A stretch of DNA of 64,000 bases, taken from assembly GCF_002944405.1 (NCBI RefSeq), contig NZ_CP024310.1, positions 1,426,001-1,490,000 of the forward strand, read 5' to 3'. Numbering within the stretch: the first letter of the stretch is position 1; the number at the start of each line of letters is the position of its first letter. The notes below the pieces were generated by a model. It was not told the origin of the DNA, did not search any database, and saw nothing but the letters and a program-made list of their open reading frames with translations. Positions 26,494 to 35,953 of the stretch are shown here, in pieces. This DNA is from Sinorhizobium fredii (GTDB lineage Bacteria; Pseudomonadota; Alphaproteobacteria; Rhizobiales; Rhizobiaceae). A program made the position numbers and the translations under genes.

Positions 26494-26799
26494 ACGGATC
26501 GCCAGGGCCGGCACGGCGCGGCTTCGTTTTTCCCGCCTGGTCCGGCCTCGCCGGCTTTGCCACACACGGCAGCAATTCTCCCCGTCTGAAACAGAAATTG
26601 AACGGCGTTACCCTGCAGTGCGGTGTCCGTGTCGAAGGCCTGGAAATCCTCGAGAGAGCGGCCGGAAAGACGCGTCGAAAGTGCGCTCGTGTGGGCAGCG
26701 AGATACCATCCGGCGGCGCCGTTGGAAGGGAGTTGTTAACCTTCATTTCCTATTCGCTAGGGACAGCCCTTTCGATGATGAAATTTCGAGTTTCAGGCC
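26494..26799. other. Intergenic region upstream of ftsK
   Basis: No convincing gene. The segment GTTGTTAACC (about 26732-26741) contains a TTAACC core resembling half of an alphaproteobacterial CtrA site, which would suit a cell-cycle gene, but the second half-site is not clear. A stop codon at 26779-26781 limits any upstream extension of ftsK. Confidence 0.35.
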
Positions 26800-29586
26800 A
26801 TGCGTATTCCCCGGACAAATTTCTCGACGGCAGCTTTGCATGATGCACATGAGGCGGATGGTTTCGAGCATCCGCATCCGGGAGCACCGGACGTTTCGCA
26901 TGCCCAGACAACCCTCGCCTCGCCGCAGGATCATCTGTTCGAGGCGCCGGAAGCGCCCCGCCGGGGTACGGGTCATCCGGGCGACGATATGGGCTATGCC
27001 GGGCGCGCCGCGCGCCTCTACGGCCACTGCTCGCCCTATGCGCCGGCCCAGGTCACCGCCTGGACGCGCGATCCGCTGCCGACCCTTGCCGAGATCACCG
27101 GCCAGTCGGACGGACCGAGCTGGGAGAGCCATTTCTTCCTGTCGCCCAATGTCCGCTTCACCCGCACGCCCGAACGCGAATTCATGAAGCGCCGCGCGCC
27201 CGCGGCCGATGAGGGCGAGGTAGAGGTCGAGGCGACTGCCGCCGAGGTGGTCGAAGCAGAGATCGTCGCCGAAACGGGGCCCGTCGACGCAGTCCCCGCT
27301 GCTGTCGAACCCCAAACGCCGGCCCATAGCCCCTCCGAACTCCTGCGGGTGCTGATGCAGCAGCTTCCCTCCTGGCGTCCCGCACAGTCGCGCGATGCTG
27401 CCACCGCAGAACCGGCGCTCAATGCGGCACCGATCGTGAAAGGGGAGGTGCCGGAGTTGGAAGAAGCGGGCGGAACACTGGCGCCGGCGGTCCATGCAGC
27501 GGACGTCGCCGAGATGATCCCGGCCGGCCGCGAACCCGCATCAGATTCGGCCGCCAGGGTTGTGACCGGTGAAAGAGAAGCCCGTCTCTCCTACCTCTCC
27601 GATCACGCATTCTTCGAATTCATGCCGCTCGAAATGGCGGCTGCCATGCAGGTCGCCGCCGAACCGGTGGAGGAACCGGCAATGGTGCCGCAGCAGATTG
27701 CGGCGGCACCGACGCCTGTCGCCGCGCCGGTGGAAATCCAGCCGCAGCCGCCAACGGCGATCACCTCGATGTTCCGGGTGGTCGAATGCCGCCCGGCGAC
27801 GACAGTTATCGCCGCGCCGGTTCCCGTACCGCCCCCAAGCGCCCCCGATAAGCCTGAAGCCGTGGCCGTGGCGGCCGCGCCGGCGCTGGTCGAGCCTGTC
27901 GTCAAAGCCGAGGAAAAGACGCCGGTTTCCAACGTTCCGGTCACCAAGGCGGCGATCACCATGCCGGCCGTGGTGCAGCGTTCCGCTTCACCCTTTCCGC
28001 CGATCGGCGGCAGCGAGCGCCAGCAGGCTGACGCCGCCTACGAGTTTCCGGCCAAGGAGCTGCTGCAGGAGCCGCCGCAGGGCCAGGGCTTCTTCATGAC
28101 GCAGGAGCAGCTCGAGCAGAATGCCGGGCTTCTCGAAAGCGTTCTCGAGGATTTCGGCGTCAAGGGCGAGATCATCCATGTCCGTCCGGGCCCCGTCGTC
28201 ACCCTCTACGAATTCGAGCCGGCGCCCGGCGTCAAGTCCTCGCGCGTCATCGGCCTTGCCGACGATATCGCTCGGTCGATGTCGGCGCTTTCGGCCCGCG
28301 TCGCAGTGGTGCCCGGCCGCAACGTCATCGGCATCGAACTGCCGAACGCGACGCGCGAGACGGTTTATTTCCGCGAGCTGATCGAATCCAATGATTTCCA
28401 AAGGACCGGCTGCAAGCTGGCGCTCTGCCTCGGCAAGACGATCGGCGGCGAGCCGGTGATCGCCGAACTCGCGAAGATGCCGCATCTGCTCGTCGCCGGC
28501 ACCACCGGCTCGGGCAAATCGGTGGCGATCAACACGATGATCCTGTCGCTGCTCTACCGGCTGAAGCCGGAGGAATGCCGGCTGATCATGGTCGACCCGA
28601 AGATGCTCGAACTCTCCGTCTATGACGGCATCCCGCATCTTCTCACGCCGGTCGTCACCGATCCGAAGAAGGCGGTGATGGCGCTCAAATGGGCGGTGCG
28701 TGAGATGGAAGACCGCTATCGCAAGATGTCGCGGCTCGGCGTCCGCAACATCGACGGCTACAACCAGCGCGCCGCCGCCGCCCGAGAGAAGGGCGAGCCG
28801 ATCCTGGCAACCGTGCAGACCGGCTTCGAGAAGGGCACCGGCGAGCCGCTCTTCGAGCAGCAGGAGATGGATCTGGCGCCGATGCCCTATATCGTCGTCA
28901 TCGTCGACGAGATGGCCGACCTGATGATGGTCGCCGGCAAGGAGATCGAAGGGGCGATCCAGCGCCTCGCCCAGATGGCGCGCGCCGCCGGCATCCACCT
29001 GATCATGGCGACGCAGCGCCCGTCGGTCGACGTCATCACCGGCACGATCAAGGCGAACTTCCCGACCCGCATCTCCTTCCAGGTGACCTCGAAGATCGAC
29101 AGCCGCACCATCCTCGGCGAGCAGGGTGCCGAGCAGCTGCTGGGCCAGGGCGACATGCTCTACATGGCCGGCGGGGGGCGCATCCAGCGCGTTCATGGCC
29201 CCTTCGTCTCCGACCTCGAGGTCGAGCATGTGGTGGCGCATCTGAAAACGCAGGGGCGCCCGGAATATCTGGAGACCGTGACGGCGGACGAGGAGGAAGA
29301 GGAGCCGGAAGAAGATCAGGGCGCCGTTTTCGACAAGAGCGCGATTGCTGCGGAAGACGGCAACGAGCTCTACGAGCAGGCGGTGAAAGTGGTGCTGCGC
29401 GACAAGAAATGCTCGACCTCCTATATCCAGCGCCGGCTCGGCATCGGCTACAACCGCGCTGCTTCCCTCGTCGAACGAATGGAGAAGGAAGGCCTCGTCG
29501 GCCCGGCCAATCATGTCGGCAAGCGCGAGATCATCCATGGCAACCGCGACCACGCGGCCAAGGCGGACGACGCCGAGATGGAGTGA
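26800..29586 (+). CDS. FtsK/SpoIIIE-type DNA translocase without membrane domain
   Basis: 928 residues. No hydrophobic segment is present in the first 440 residues, which are Pro/Ala/Glu-rich and probably disordered; standard FtsK has four membrane spans there. The alpha/beta motor begins about residue 430 ([20 protein letters not shown]), with Walker A GTTGSGKS at residues 567-574 and Walker [15 protein letters not shown]. The C-terminal gamma winged helix ([20 protein letters not shown] to the end) would read KOPS-type polar sequences. It resolves and pumps chromosome ends at division; lacking an anchor, this one may work in the cytosol or through a partner. The ATG at 26800 is the first start after a stop. 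Confidence 0.85.
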   Translation: MRIPRTNFSTAALHDAHEADGFEHPHPGAPDVSHAQTTLASPQDHLFEAPEAPRRGTGHPGDDMGYAGRAARLYGHCSPYAPAQVTAWTRDPLPTLAEITGQSDGPSWESHFFLSPNVRFTRTPEREFMKRRAPAADEGEVEVEATAAEVVEAEIVAETGPVDAVPAAVEPQTPAHSPSELLRVLMQQLPSWRPAQSRDAATAEPALNAAPIVKGEVPELEEAGGTLAPAVHAADVAEMIPAGREPASDSAARVVTGEREARLSYLSDHAFFEFMPLEMAAAMQVAAEPVEEPAMVPQQIAAAPTPVAAPVEIQPQPPTAITSMFRVVECRPATTVIAAPVPVPPPSAPDKPEAVAVAAAPALVEPVVKAEEKTPVSNVPVTKAAITMPAVVQRSASPFPPIGGSERQQADAAYEFPAKELLQEPPQGQGFFMTQEQLEQNAGLLESVLEDFGVKGEIIHVRPGPVVTLYEFEPAPGVKSSRVIGLADDIARSMSALSARVAVVPGRNVIGIELPNATRETVYFRELIESNDFQRTGCKLALCLGKTIGGEPVIAELAKMPHLLVAGTTGSGKSVAINTMILSLLYRLKPEECRLIMVDPKMLELSVYDGIPHLLTPVVTDPKKAVMALKWAVREMEDRYRKMSRLGVRNIDGYNQRAAAAREKGEPILATVQTGFEKGTGEPLFEQQEMDLAPMPYIVVIVDEMADLMMVAGKEIEGAIQRLAQMARAAGIHLIMATQRPSVDVITGTIKANFPTRISFQVTSKIDSRTILGEQGAEQLLGQGDMLYMAGGGRIQRVHGPFVSDLEVEHVVAHLKTQGRPEYLETVTADEEEEEPEEDQGAVFDKSAIAAEDGNELYEQAVKVVLRDKKCSTSYIQRRLGIGYNRAASLVERMEKEGLVGPANHVGKREIIHGNRDHAAKADDAEME

Positions 29587-29695
29587 GCGAAGGGCGAGCA
29601 GGGAACAGATGCGCGCGACGTCGGCAGCCACCAACCCCCTCTGGCCCGGCGGCCCTCTCCCCCAGAGAGACTTTGCACTTGCAGCACCGGTCGCT

Positions 29696-29791
29696 TGCAC
29701 CTTGAAGCTGGTGTGACGGTGAAGACGCCAAAGAAGGTGCAGCCCGGCTAGCACCTCTCCCCTGTGGCCCCTGTGGCACCTCCTGGGGAGG
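29696..29791. terminator. Hairpins between convergent ftsK and repB
   Basis: TGCACCTT (29696-29703) pairs with AAGGTGCA (29734-29741), and ACCTCC-TGG-GGAGGT (29777-29791) forms a tight second hairpin. Neither has a T tract. The preceding segment (29634-29675) resembles a degenerate RIME arm. These may end both transcripts. Confidence 0.4.
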
Positions 29792-29818
29792 TTCTGCGGC
29801 CGCGCGCCGAAACAAGGA

Positions 29819-30877
29819 CTACGGCTTCTGGTTCTTCACGAATGTCGCATGCCATTTCGCCAGCATCGACACTGCCTCCTTGAGGAAAGCCGGGTGGGTG
29901 CCTGGAAGAAACTCGATCTTCGGCGCTTTCCCGTCGAGCCTCAGCCGCGCGAAGACTCGACCCGCCTCGTCCTTCAGTTCCTCCGGCTTTTCCGGTTCCG
30001 GCTTGTCGCTCTGAGACAGGCGGTTGAAGAGGAATTGGAAGCGCTGGTCCGTATCGGCGCTACGGAAGCGCGGCGCGCCTATCTCCTCTTCGGCCAGCTC
30101 CCTCGCCTCGTTGTTTTCCAGCAAGGTGCCGATCGCCATCCAGCGCTCGCGACCGGCCTTCGGCGCCGGGCCGATGGCACGGGCGAGTGCGTGGGGCACG
30201 CTGTCGGCGACTTGCAGCAGGCGCGACAATTCGCTTTTCTGCACGGCAAGCGCGTCGCCGATCACCTTGCGGTCGAAGCCGCGGGCGGCAAGTGCGGCGG
30301 CAAAAAGCGCCCGCTCGATGAAGGAGAGGTTGCGTCGCTCGGCATTCTCCTTGCCTTGGGCCAGCACCAGCTCGTCATCCGTCAACGGCCGGACGATCGC
30401 CTTCACCTGCAGTTCGAGCCGGCGCACGGCCTTCAGGCGGCGGTGGCCGTAGGCGGTCTGGTAGTAGCCCTGCTTTTCCGGATGCGGGCGCACGAGGATC
30501 GGCGATTGCTGGCCGTTCTCGCGAATGCTTTCGACGAGCGCGAGGAAATCCGGGTCGTCGACCTCGCCGTCAGTCATCCGGTCCTCGATGAAGGAGGCCT
30601 CGACAAGCGCCGGATCGAGCGCGACGACGCGCTCGCCCTGGGTCAGGGCCTCGCGGAGCACCCGCGCCTCTTCCGCCTCGCGGGTGATGCTGCCGAGCGA
30701 AAGGCCCATGGCCTTGACGGCGCCGGACGCGGCGCGCGGGGCGGCGGGCTGGGTGTTGACAGGTGTCAACTCACTCGGCCCGGCCGGCGGCTGGTCGGTC
30801 GGGGGCTGCAGAGCGGCAGCGGGCGCACCGCCCATGAACAGCGCCCGCAATTCGTTCTTCCGGTTGTTGCCAGCCAT
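29819..30877 (-). CDS. repB: RepB-type (ParB-like) plasmid partition protein
   Basis: 352 residues. The basic N-terminus MAGNNRKNELRALFMGG is the usual RepB start. The ParB nuclease-like domain contains LVESIRENGQQSPILVRPHP and YGHRRLKAVRRL (Arg-rich CTP-binding motif), followed by an HTH around FDRKVIGDALAVQKSELSRL. RepB binds parS sites and loads partition complexes. It follows repA by 3 bases. The expected repC does not follow it; the next gene is the convergent ftsK. Confidence 0.88.
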   Translation of the reverse strand: MAGNNRKNELRALFMGGAPAAALQPPTDQPPAGPSELTPVNTQPAAPRAASGAVKAMGLSLGSITREAEEARVLREALTQGERVVALDPALVEASFIEDRMTDGEVDDPDFLALVESIRENGQQSPILVRPHPEKQGYYQTAYGHRRLKAVRRLELQVKAIVRPLTDDELVLAQGKENAERRNLSFIERALFAAALAARGFDRKVIGDALAVQKSELSRLLQVADSVPHALARAIGPAPKAGRERWMAIGTLLENNEARELAEEEIGAPRFRSADTDQRFQFLFNRLSQSDKPEPEKPEELKDEAGRVFARLRLDGKAPKIEFLPGTHPAFLKEAVSMLAKWHATFVKNQKP

Positions 30878-30880
30878 GAC

Positions 30881-32161
30881 TTAGCGCCCCCAGGCCGCGT
30901 GAATGAGAGCCTCGATCTCGCCGTTGACGGCGTTCAGCGACTCGATCGCCCGGTCATAGGTGGCGCGGGTGAAGTTCTCGCGGCCGACCTCGTAGAGCGT
31001 TTGCTTGGTCAATCCCGCATCCGAGATCGCCGTCGACTTCACCATCGCCGAGGTCAGCACCCGGTCACCGAAGAGCGAGCGCATAAAGCCGACGATCTGT
31101 GCCTGCGGCCCGTCATTTGGCTCGAAGCGGGTGACGAGATAGCGCAGGAAGTCGAAATTGAGCTCGCCGCCCGCCTCGCGCACGACGCTCAAGAGATCGG
31201 AGGTCATGTAGAGGAACTGGTTCATCGAGGCGACGTCGAGCATCTGCGGATGCACGGTGACGATGACCGAGGTCGAGGCGCAGAGCGCCGAGAGCGTCAG
31301 ATAGCCGAGCTGCGGCGGGCAGTCGATGACGACGACGTCGTAGTCATCGGCGACGCTGGCGAGTGCCGCCTGCACGCGAGCGAAGAACAGCGGCCCGGCA
31401 TCGGCGCCGTTCTGCCGCGCACTCAACGCCTGCGGCGTCGTGTGCTCGAATTCCTGTAGTTCGAGATTGCCCGGCACCAGGTCGAGGCCGTCGAAATAGG
31501 TCTTGCGGATGATCTCTTTCAGCGGCCGCGCCTCGGCGTCATAGCGGATCGAGCCATAGAGGGTGTCGTTGCCGGTGAGATCGAGCTCCGGCTGATAGCC
31601 GAACAGCGCCGAAAGCGAGGCCTGCGGGTCGAGATCCACCGCCAGCACCCGATGGCCGGTCAAGGCCAGATATTGCGCCAGATGGACGGACGAGGTCGTC
31701 TTGCCGGAGCCGCCCTTGAAATTGGTGACGGAGATGACCTGCAGATGCTCGCCGCGCGTTTCGTCGCGCCAGTTCACATAGGCACGCGCCTTGGCGGCAT
31801 TGCCCTTGGCGAGCGCCTGTTCGGCGAGGTGGCGGCGCAGCGCATTGATGTCGGCAAGCGAATAGGAGCGCCGTCCGCCGATTCCGGTATCGGGCTGCGG
31901 CCCCTCGCCGGCAAGCGACAATTGCCGGAGATAGCCGTCGGAGACGCCGATCAGCTTGGCGGCCTCGCCGGAGGTGAAGCTCCGGAGCGTCTTCATCGCT
32001 GTCGGCGCGAACAGCCGGTCGCGCATCGCCTTCAGCTGCTCGGAAAGCGCCCGCGCATCAGCCGCGATCGCCTCGTCCGCCGGCCTGCGAGATCCGGTGC
32101 CGGCGGCCGCCGCCTTGCCCACTGCGCTTGCGGCGTCCACGGCCGATCCTGTCATGTCCAT
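30881..32161 (-). CDS. repA: RepA-type (ParA-like) partition ATPase
   Basis: 426 residues. A MerR-like N-terminal HTH (TSGEAAKLIGVSDGYLRQLS, about residues 64-83) precedes the ParA domain with deviant Walker A FKGGSGKTTSS (about 150), VLAVDLDPQASLSALFGY and VVIDCPPQLGYLTL. This is the rhizobial RepA form, which both segregates the replicon and represses its own operon. RBS AGGGG precedes the ATG. With repB it makes a two-gene partition cassette. Confidence 0.9.
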   Translation of the reverse strand: MDMTGSAVDAASAVGKAAAAGTGSRRPADEAIAADARALSEQLKAMRDRLFAPTAMKTLRSFTSGEAAKLIGVSDGYLRQLSLAGEGPQPDTGIGGRRSYSLADINALRRHLAEQALAKGNAAKARAYVNWRDETRGEHLQVISVTNFKGGSGKTTSSVHLAQYLALTGHRVLAVDLDPQASLSALFGYQPELDLTGNDTLYGSIRYDAEARPLKEIIRKTYFDGLDLVPGNLELQEFEHTTPQALSARQNGADAGPLFFARVQAALASVADDYDVVVIDCPPQLGYLTLSALCASTSVIVTVHPQMLDVASMNQFLYMTSDLLSVVREAGGELNFDFLRYLVTRFEPNDGPQAQIVGFMRSLFGDRVLTSAMVKSTAISDAGLTKQTLYEVGRENFTRATYDRAIESLNAVNGEIEALIHAAWGR

Positions 32162-32293
32162 CGTGACAACCCCTCGTGCTTATTCACCATCCCGCGGCGG
32201 ACGAAAAAATGGCAACGGCCATCCGTTCGCCGGCCGCACAGATGCGCCCGCCGCATTCCCTAACAGAGCAATCGCTGAACTACGCTGAAATAT

Positions 32294-32323
32294 GGAATAT
32301 GCGATCTATTCCGTTACAGGAAT
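32294..32323. promoter_or_regulatory. Iterated GGAAT/ATTCC motifs upstream of repA
   Basis: GGAATA (32294-32299), TATTCC (32307-32312) and GGAAT (32319-32323) form two overlapping inverted repeats with 7- and 6-base spacers, in an AT-rich patch 130 bases before repA. Candidate RepA operator or centromere site; it is not a match to the parS consensus I know. Confidence 0.4.
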
Positions 32324-32363
32324 GATTCATCTGCTGATTCGCGTCAAGCCATTTCTCCCGCCC

Positions 32364-33356
32364 TCAGCGGCTCGGAGGCGCGCGGCCGTAAAGCAACAGC
32401 ATGACGATGACGACGATGCCGTAGACGATCTGGCGGCCCGCTTCCGGCATCTGCATGACCGAGAGGATGGATTGCAGCAGCGTGATCAGGATGACGCCGG
32501 CGACCGTGCCGAAATAGGAGCCGCGGCCGCCGAGAATCGAGGTGCCGCCGAGCACGACCGCGGCGATCGACGGCAGCAGATAGGCGTCGCCCATCGCCTG
32601 CGCCGCCTTCGAGGCATAGCCTGCAAGCAGCACGCCGCCGAAGGCGCTCAAGCCACCGGAGACGACGAAGGCGATCATCACGACGCGACGCGTGCCGACG
32701 CCGGAGAGGAAGGCGGCGCGCTCGCTGTTGCCGATGCCGTAGACGGCGCGGCCAAAGGCCGTGCGGGTGAGCAGGAACACCATCGCCGCACTGACGGCGA
32801 TCCAGACGAGGATGGCGTTCGGAACGCCCGGCACGAGGGCGCCTGTGGCAAGCCAGCGGATGGCATGCGGGGCCGAATCCTGCGGCGAGAAGCCGCCGGT
32901 ATAGACGACCATCAGCCCCTGAGCCACGACATTCGAGGCGAGCGTCACGATCATCGAAGGAATACGCAGAAAGGCGACGCCGATGCCGTTCAGGAGGCCG
33001 AAGGCCATGCCGGAGAGGACCCCCACCGGGATGGCGATAAAGGCGCCTGCAGATCCGAATCCGGCCGCGGCGCAGGCCATCATCGCACCCATCGTCATCA
33101 CCCAGGGCACCGAAAGGTCAATATGGCCGAGCAGGATGACGACCATCATTCCGGCGGCCACCACGCCGAGGAAAGACGCGACCTTGAGCTGCTGCAGCAG
33201 GTAATCGGGCGAGAGGAAATTGCTTGAATAGAGGCTGCCGAGAAGAAGAAGCAGCAGAATGCAGCCGAAAGCGGTGACGACGGCCGGATCTGCGCGGCGG
33301 AGGAAGCCCGGCAGGCGTGCCCTGACGGACAAGCGGCTTTCGGACGTCTCGCTCAT
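32364..33356 (-). CDS. CUT2 sugar ABC transporter permease 2
   Basis: 330 residues from ATG 33356, overlapping the upstream permease stop by four bases (ATGA). About nine to ten membrane helices of the RbsC type; the motif LLGHIDLSVPWVMTMGAM and the GGTSILGGRGSYFGT cytoplasmic loop are diagnostic. Pairs with the next permease to form the channel. A longer open frame running to 34325 is a shadow of the other permease. Confidence 0.88.
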   Translation of the reverse strand: MSETSESRLSVRARLPGFLRRADPAVVTAFGCILLLLLLGSLYSSNFLSPDYLLQQLKVASFLGVVAAGMMVVILLGHIDLSVPWVMTMGAMMACAAAGFGSAGAFIAIPVGVLSGMAFGLLNGIGVAFLRIPSMIVTLASNVVAQGLMVVYTGGFSPQDSAPHAIRWLATGALVPGVPNAILVWIAVSAAMVFLLTRTAFGRAVYGIGNSERAAFLSGVGTRRVVMIAFVVSGGLSAFGGVLLAGYASKAAQAMGDAYLLPSIAAVVLGGTSILGGRGSYFGTVAGVILITLLQSILSVMQMPEAGRQIVYGIVVIVMLLLYGRAPPSR

Positions 33357-34333
33357 TGGAACCAGTCCAGACGGTTTCGCACGCGCAGCAGCGCCAGCGA
33401 CCCGAGGCTGACGGCGATCATCAGCACGATGCCCTGGAGGAGCGGCTGCCAGAGCGGCTCGACATCGAAGGCAAACAGCATGTCGCCGGTGGTGCGCGCG
33501 GCAAAGGCGCCGAAGATCGCCCCGACGGCGCTGCCGCGGCCGCCATAGAGCGACACGCCGCCGAGCACGACGGCGGCAATCGACCAGAGCGTATAGGCGC
33601 TGCCGCTCGCATAGGCCGCCTCGCCGGTATAGGTGAAGAAGGTGAGAAACAATCCGCCCATTCCGGCGAGCAGCCCTCCCAGCAGGTAGGCCGCGAACTT
33701 GCCGCGCCGGATCGGCACACCAGACATGAAGGCGGCCGGCTCGGAAGAACCCGCCGCATAGGCGGCCCGCCCGGCGACCGATCGTCGAAACGGCAGCCAG
33801 ACGAGCAGGACGACGGCGGCAAGCGCCACGAGGCTCGACGGCACGACGCCGAAGAGGCGGCCGGTCAGCGCGTCGGCGAGATCCTCGTTGACGGAGCCGC
33901 CGGGAAAGGGCCGGAGTAACAACGCCAGGCCGAAATAGACGGCACCTGTCGCGATGGTCGCGACGATCGGCTGCAGGCGGCCGTAGATCACCAGCAGGCC
34001 GTTGATCGCGCCGCAGAGCGTTCCGGTCGCCAGCACGGCGACCACGCCAAGGCTCGTCGGCACGGCGCCGCCGACGACGATCCAGGAGGCCAGACAATTG
34101 GTGAGCACCAGGATCATGCCGACCGAAAGGTCGATCCCGGCGGTGATCACCACCAGCGCCTGGGCCATGGCGACGAAGGCGAGCAGCACGCCCTTGTTGG
34201 CGGCCGTGTGCACGACATTGGCGGTGAAGCCGGCCGGATGGTTGGCGACATAGACGACGAACATCACCAGGAAGATCGCCAGCCCCGTCAGCGTGCCGCG
34301 CTGTTCGTTCAGCCAGTAGCGCCATTCGCTCAT
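33353..34333 (-). CDS. CUT2 sugar ABC transporter permease 1
   Basis: 326 residues, RbsC-type with about nine membrane spans; VITAGIDLSVGMILVLTNCL and GGVSLYGGRGSAVG are the matching family motifs. Its start overlaps the ATPase stop by four bases. Two distinct permeases, rather than one homodimer, occur in a subset of CUT2 systems (for example rhamnose or autoinducer-2 type). Confidence 0.88.
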   Translation of the reverse strand: MSEWRYWLNEQRGTLTGLAIFLVMFVVYVANHPAGFTANVVHTAANKGVLLAFVAMAQALVVITAGIDLSVGMILVLTNCLASWIVVGGAVPTSLGVVAVLATGTLCGAINGLLVIYGRLQPIVATIATGAVYFGLALLLRPFPGGSVNEDLADALTGRLFGVVPSSLVALAAVVLLVWLPFRRSVAGRAAYAAGSSEPAAFMSGVPIRRGKFAAYLLGGLLAGMGGLFLTFFTYTGEAAYASGSAYTLWSIAAVVLGGVSLYGGRGSAVGAIFGAFAARTTGDMLFAFDVEPLWQPLLQGIVLMIAVSLGSLALLRVRNRLDWFQ

Positions 34334-35874
34334 GCGGCCGTTCCCTCCTGCCCTGTCTCGACGTTGAGGGCGCTGGCGATCAATGCCCGCTCGCTGATCG
34401 CGCCGCCCTGAAGTTCGCGGACGATGCGACCGTCAAAGAGGACCAGGACCCGGTCGCAGCAGCCGATCAACTCGTCATAGTCGGTCGAATAGAAGACAAT
34501 CGCCGCACCGGCCTCCGCCAGCCGCCGCAGCAATTGGTAAAGCTCCTGCTTGGTGCCGACATCGATGCCGCGCGTCGGATCGTTGAGCAATATGATCCGC
34601 GGTTTGCGCATCAGCCATTTGGCGATGACCACCTTTTGCTGGTTACCGCCCGAAAGCGTGCCGACGGGCACGTCGAGGCCGGCGGTCTTGATTTCCAGCA
34701 GCCGCACCATGTCGTCGATCGACTGCTCCTCCTTCGTCCGGTCGATGACTCCGCTGCGCGAGACCCGGTCGAGGGCGGCGAAGGAGAGATTTTCCCGGAC
34801 CGTCATCGGCAGCATCAAGCCTTCGGTCTTGCGGTCCTCCGGGATGAGCGCCATGGAGAGCGGCGCTTTTCGCGCCGCTGCCGGCCCGCTAATCGAAACC
34901 GGCGATCCGTCGACGAGCACCGAGCCGGTCGTGCCGCGCAATACGCCGAAGAGCGCCAGGAGAAGCAGCCGCTGACCCTGGCCCTCGAGACCGCCGAGGC
35001 CCACGACCTCTCCCTCGCCCACCGAAAAGGAGATTTCGCGCAGCCGATCGCTCCAGCCGAGATCGCGGCATTCGAGCACGGGCGCTCTCGCCGGCCTCGC
35101 TACCGCGTGGCGCGGCGGAAAGACGTTGCTGTATTCGCGGCCGATCATCATCTCGACGATCTCGCTATTGCTGCGGCTGCCGGCGGCAAAGCTCGCGACA
35201 TTGCGACCATTGCGAAAAACCGTGCAGGTATCGGCGAGTTCGGCGATCTCATGCATGCGATGCGAGATGTAGAGCAGCGCCAGACCATCTTCCCGCAGCC
35301 GTTTCAGCACCGCAAAGACCTTGGCGACGTCGCCGGCAGTCAGCGCCGAGGTCGCCTCGTCGAGGATCAGCGCGCGCGGCTTCGAGGCGAGCGCCTTGGC
35401 GATCTCGACCATCTGCCGGCGCGACAGAGGCAAATCCCTCACGGCGGCGCGCGGGTGGATATCCTCGGCTCCGGCTCGGGCGAGCGCTTCCTCGGCGAGC
35501 GTCCGCTGGGCGCGCCGGTCGATCATGCCGAAACGGCGGGGCGGATTGGCAAGGGCGATATTGTCGGCGACGCTCAGGTCCGGGATCAGCGACAGTTCCT
35601 GGAAGACGCAGGCAATGCCTGCCGCCGCGGCCTCGGCCGGTGATCGAAAGGCAACCTCGCGGCCGTCGAGCAGGAGACGTCCTTCGTCCGGCGCGACCAC
35701 GCCGGCCATGATCTTGATCAGCGTCGACTTGCCGGCGCCGTTCTCGCCGAGGATCGCATGAATTCGGCCCGGCACCACTTCGAGCCGGGCCTTCTCCAAT
35801 GCGCGGACACCGCCATAGCGCTTCGATACACCTTCCATCTGGAAGAGCGGCGGCGGTGTCTCGGCTGCGGTCAT
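34330..35874 (-). CDS. CUT2 sugar ABC transporter ATPase, two-domain
   Basis: 514 residues from ATG 35874; ATG 35907 is an alternative. Tandem ABC domains: the first has GENGAGKSTLIKIMAGV, LSRRQMVEIAKAL and LILDEATSAL; the second has a degenerate Walker A (GLEGQGQRLLLLAL), LSGGNQQKVVIAKWL and LLNDPTRGIDVGTK. This asymmetric RbsA/XylG layout is typical of CUT2 importers. A perfect GAGGCGCCTC palindrome follows the binding-protein gene just before this start. Confidence 0.9.
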   Translation of the reverse strand: MTAAETPPPLFQMEGVSKRYGGVRALEKARLEVVPGRIHAILGENGAGKSTLIKIMAGVVAPDEGRLLLDGREVAFRSPAEAAAAGIACVFQELSLIPDLSVADNIALANPPRRFGMIDRRAQRTLAEEALARAGAEDIHPRAAVRDLPLSRRQMVEIAKALASKPRALILDEATSALTAGDVAKVFAVLKRLREDGLALLYISHRMHEIAELADTCTVFRNGRNVASFAAGSRSNSEIVEMMIGREYSNVFPPRHAVARPARAPVLECRDLGWSDRLREISFSVGEGEVVGLGGLEGQGQRLLLLALFGVLRGTTGSVLVDGSPVSISGPAAARKAPLSMALIPEDRKTEGLMLPMTVRENLSFAALDRVSRSGVIDRTKEEQSIDDMVRLLEIKTAGLDVPVGTLSGGNQQKVVIAKWLMRKPRIILLNDPTRGIDVGTKQELYQLLRRLAEAGAAIVFYSTDYDELIGCCDRVLVLFDGRIVRELQGGAISERALIASALNVETGQEGTAA

Positions 35875-35953
35875 GAGGCGCCTCGGATCAGGGTTCGTCA
35901 CGGGCATGCCGCGCACGCGAGGCGCGCGACATTTTCAGTGCTTGAGGAAGAAC

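Noticed and set aside
29634..29675. Second RIME copy between ftsK and repB
   Set aside because: Only fragments of the arm sequence are recognisable and there is no matching inverted arm, so it is not counted as an intact element.
27988..29754. 588-residue open frame opposite ftsK
   Set aside because: It is the antisense frame of a conserved FtsK motor, His/Asp/Arg-rich with no family motifs; the high GC content keeps it open.
29849..31459. 536-residue open frame opposite repB/repA
   Set aside because: Antisense of two clearly recognised genes, crossing their junction, with a shadow-type composition.
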